Below are positions 5,866-6,046 of a DNA stretch of 6,046 nt, piece by piece (within the stretch, counting starts at the first letter, position 1; the number at the start of each line of letters is the position of its first letter). The stretch spans positions 82,171 to 88,216 of the forward strand of contig DHFK01000142.1 of NCBI GenBank assembly GCA_002400365.1, read 5' to 3'. This DNA is from Anaerolineales bacterium UBA4826. Lineage in GTDB: Bacteria > Chloroflexota > Anaerolineae > UBA4142. Below the pieces are notes generated by a model. It was not told the DNA's origin. It did not search any database and saw only the letters and a program-made list of their open reading frames with translations. The position numbers were made by a program, and so were the translations under genes.

Positions 5866-6046
5866 ATGGTTTCTCGCTTTGCGTTGACGAATGGTCGCCT
5901 GGTCTTGCCAACCACAGTGACGCAAGACAAAGCCCTGGTCGTTGAAAATGGCACAATCGCGGGAATTGTGGACGCGAGCGGACTCAACGCGGACATCGAA
6001 ACGATTGATGTTGGCGGACGCCTCGTCACGCCCGGCTTGATTGACA
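5866..6046 (+). CDS. Amidohydrolase-superfamily protein, N-terminal fragment (3' end beyond window)
   Basis: The frame from ATG 5866 runs open to the last base of the window and encodes 60 residues starting MVSRFALTNGRLVLP. The pattern is the N-terminal beta-sandwich of metal-dependent amidohydrolases: a TNGRLV strand, ALVVENGTIAGIVD, and IDVGGRLVTPGLID, which normally leads directly into the metal-binding HxH. That metal site lies past the edge, so the subclass cannot be fixed; N-acetylglucosamine-6-phosphate deacetylase, dihydroorotase/hydantoinase-like and deaminase types share this start. There is no clear Shine-Dalgarno sequence, and the 14-base distance from the upstream stop suggests coupled translation. 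Confidence 0.85.
   Translation, partial: MVSRFALTNGRLVLPTTVTQDKALVVENGTIAGIVDASGLNADIETIDVGGRLVTPGLID

Overview
The window holds most of an oligopeptide/dipeptide-type (Opp/Dpp) ABC importer operon followed by two metabolic genes, all on the + strand. The coding DNA is rich in GCG/CGC codons, and starts include GTG as well as ATG. An S23-type four-helix-bundle gene sits among short heptamer repeats. Together these suggest an environmental bacterium, possibly a Chloroflexota member; this is a style-based guess and no taxonomic marker is present.

Layout: 1-948 is the 3' part of the first permease (DppB/OppB type; its start lies upstream of the window). 994-2145 is the second permease (DppC/OppC type) with an unusually long loop after its first membrane helix. 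2144-2576 is a discrete cassette: a 120-residue S23/IVP-type four-helix-bundle protein (2182-2544) lying between two arms of a near-perfect 32-bp inverted repeat built from GAAGGAT-like heptamers. 2579-3625 and 3622-4668 are the two ATPases (DppD and DppF types), overlapping by four bases. 4739-5851 is a uroporphyrinogen-decarboxylase-superfamily (URO-D/MtaA-like) protein. 5866-6046 is the beginning of an amidohydrolase-superfamily enzyme cut by the window edge.

The two permeases and two ATPases make a complete membrane and motor set. The extracytoplasmic binding protein is not in the window and is probably upstream. The two downstream enzymes may act on whatever is imported, but the substrate cannot be read from the sequence.

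The most unusual part is the cassette between oppC and dppD. It has the architecture of the intervening sequences (IVS) found in some bacterial 23S rRNAs (an S23 ORF in the loop of a long stem), but here it sits inside a protein-coding operon. Its left arm carries the ribosome-binding site of its own ORF and its right arm occupies the position where a dppD ribosome-binding site would be expected. Two other gene junctions of the same transporter (oppB/oppC and dppD/dppF) also carry small, unrelated 7- to 8-bp repeat arrays. No tRNA, rRNA, CRISPR array or convincing intrinsic terminator was seen. The only gene-free stretches are short (at most about 70 bases).
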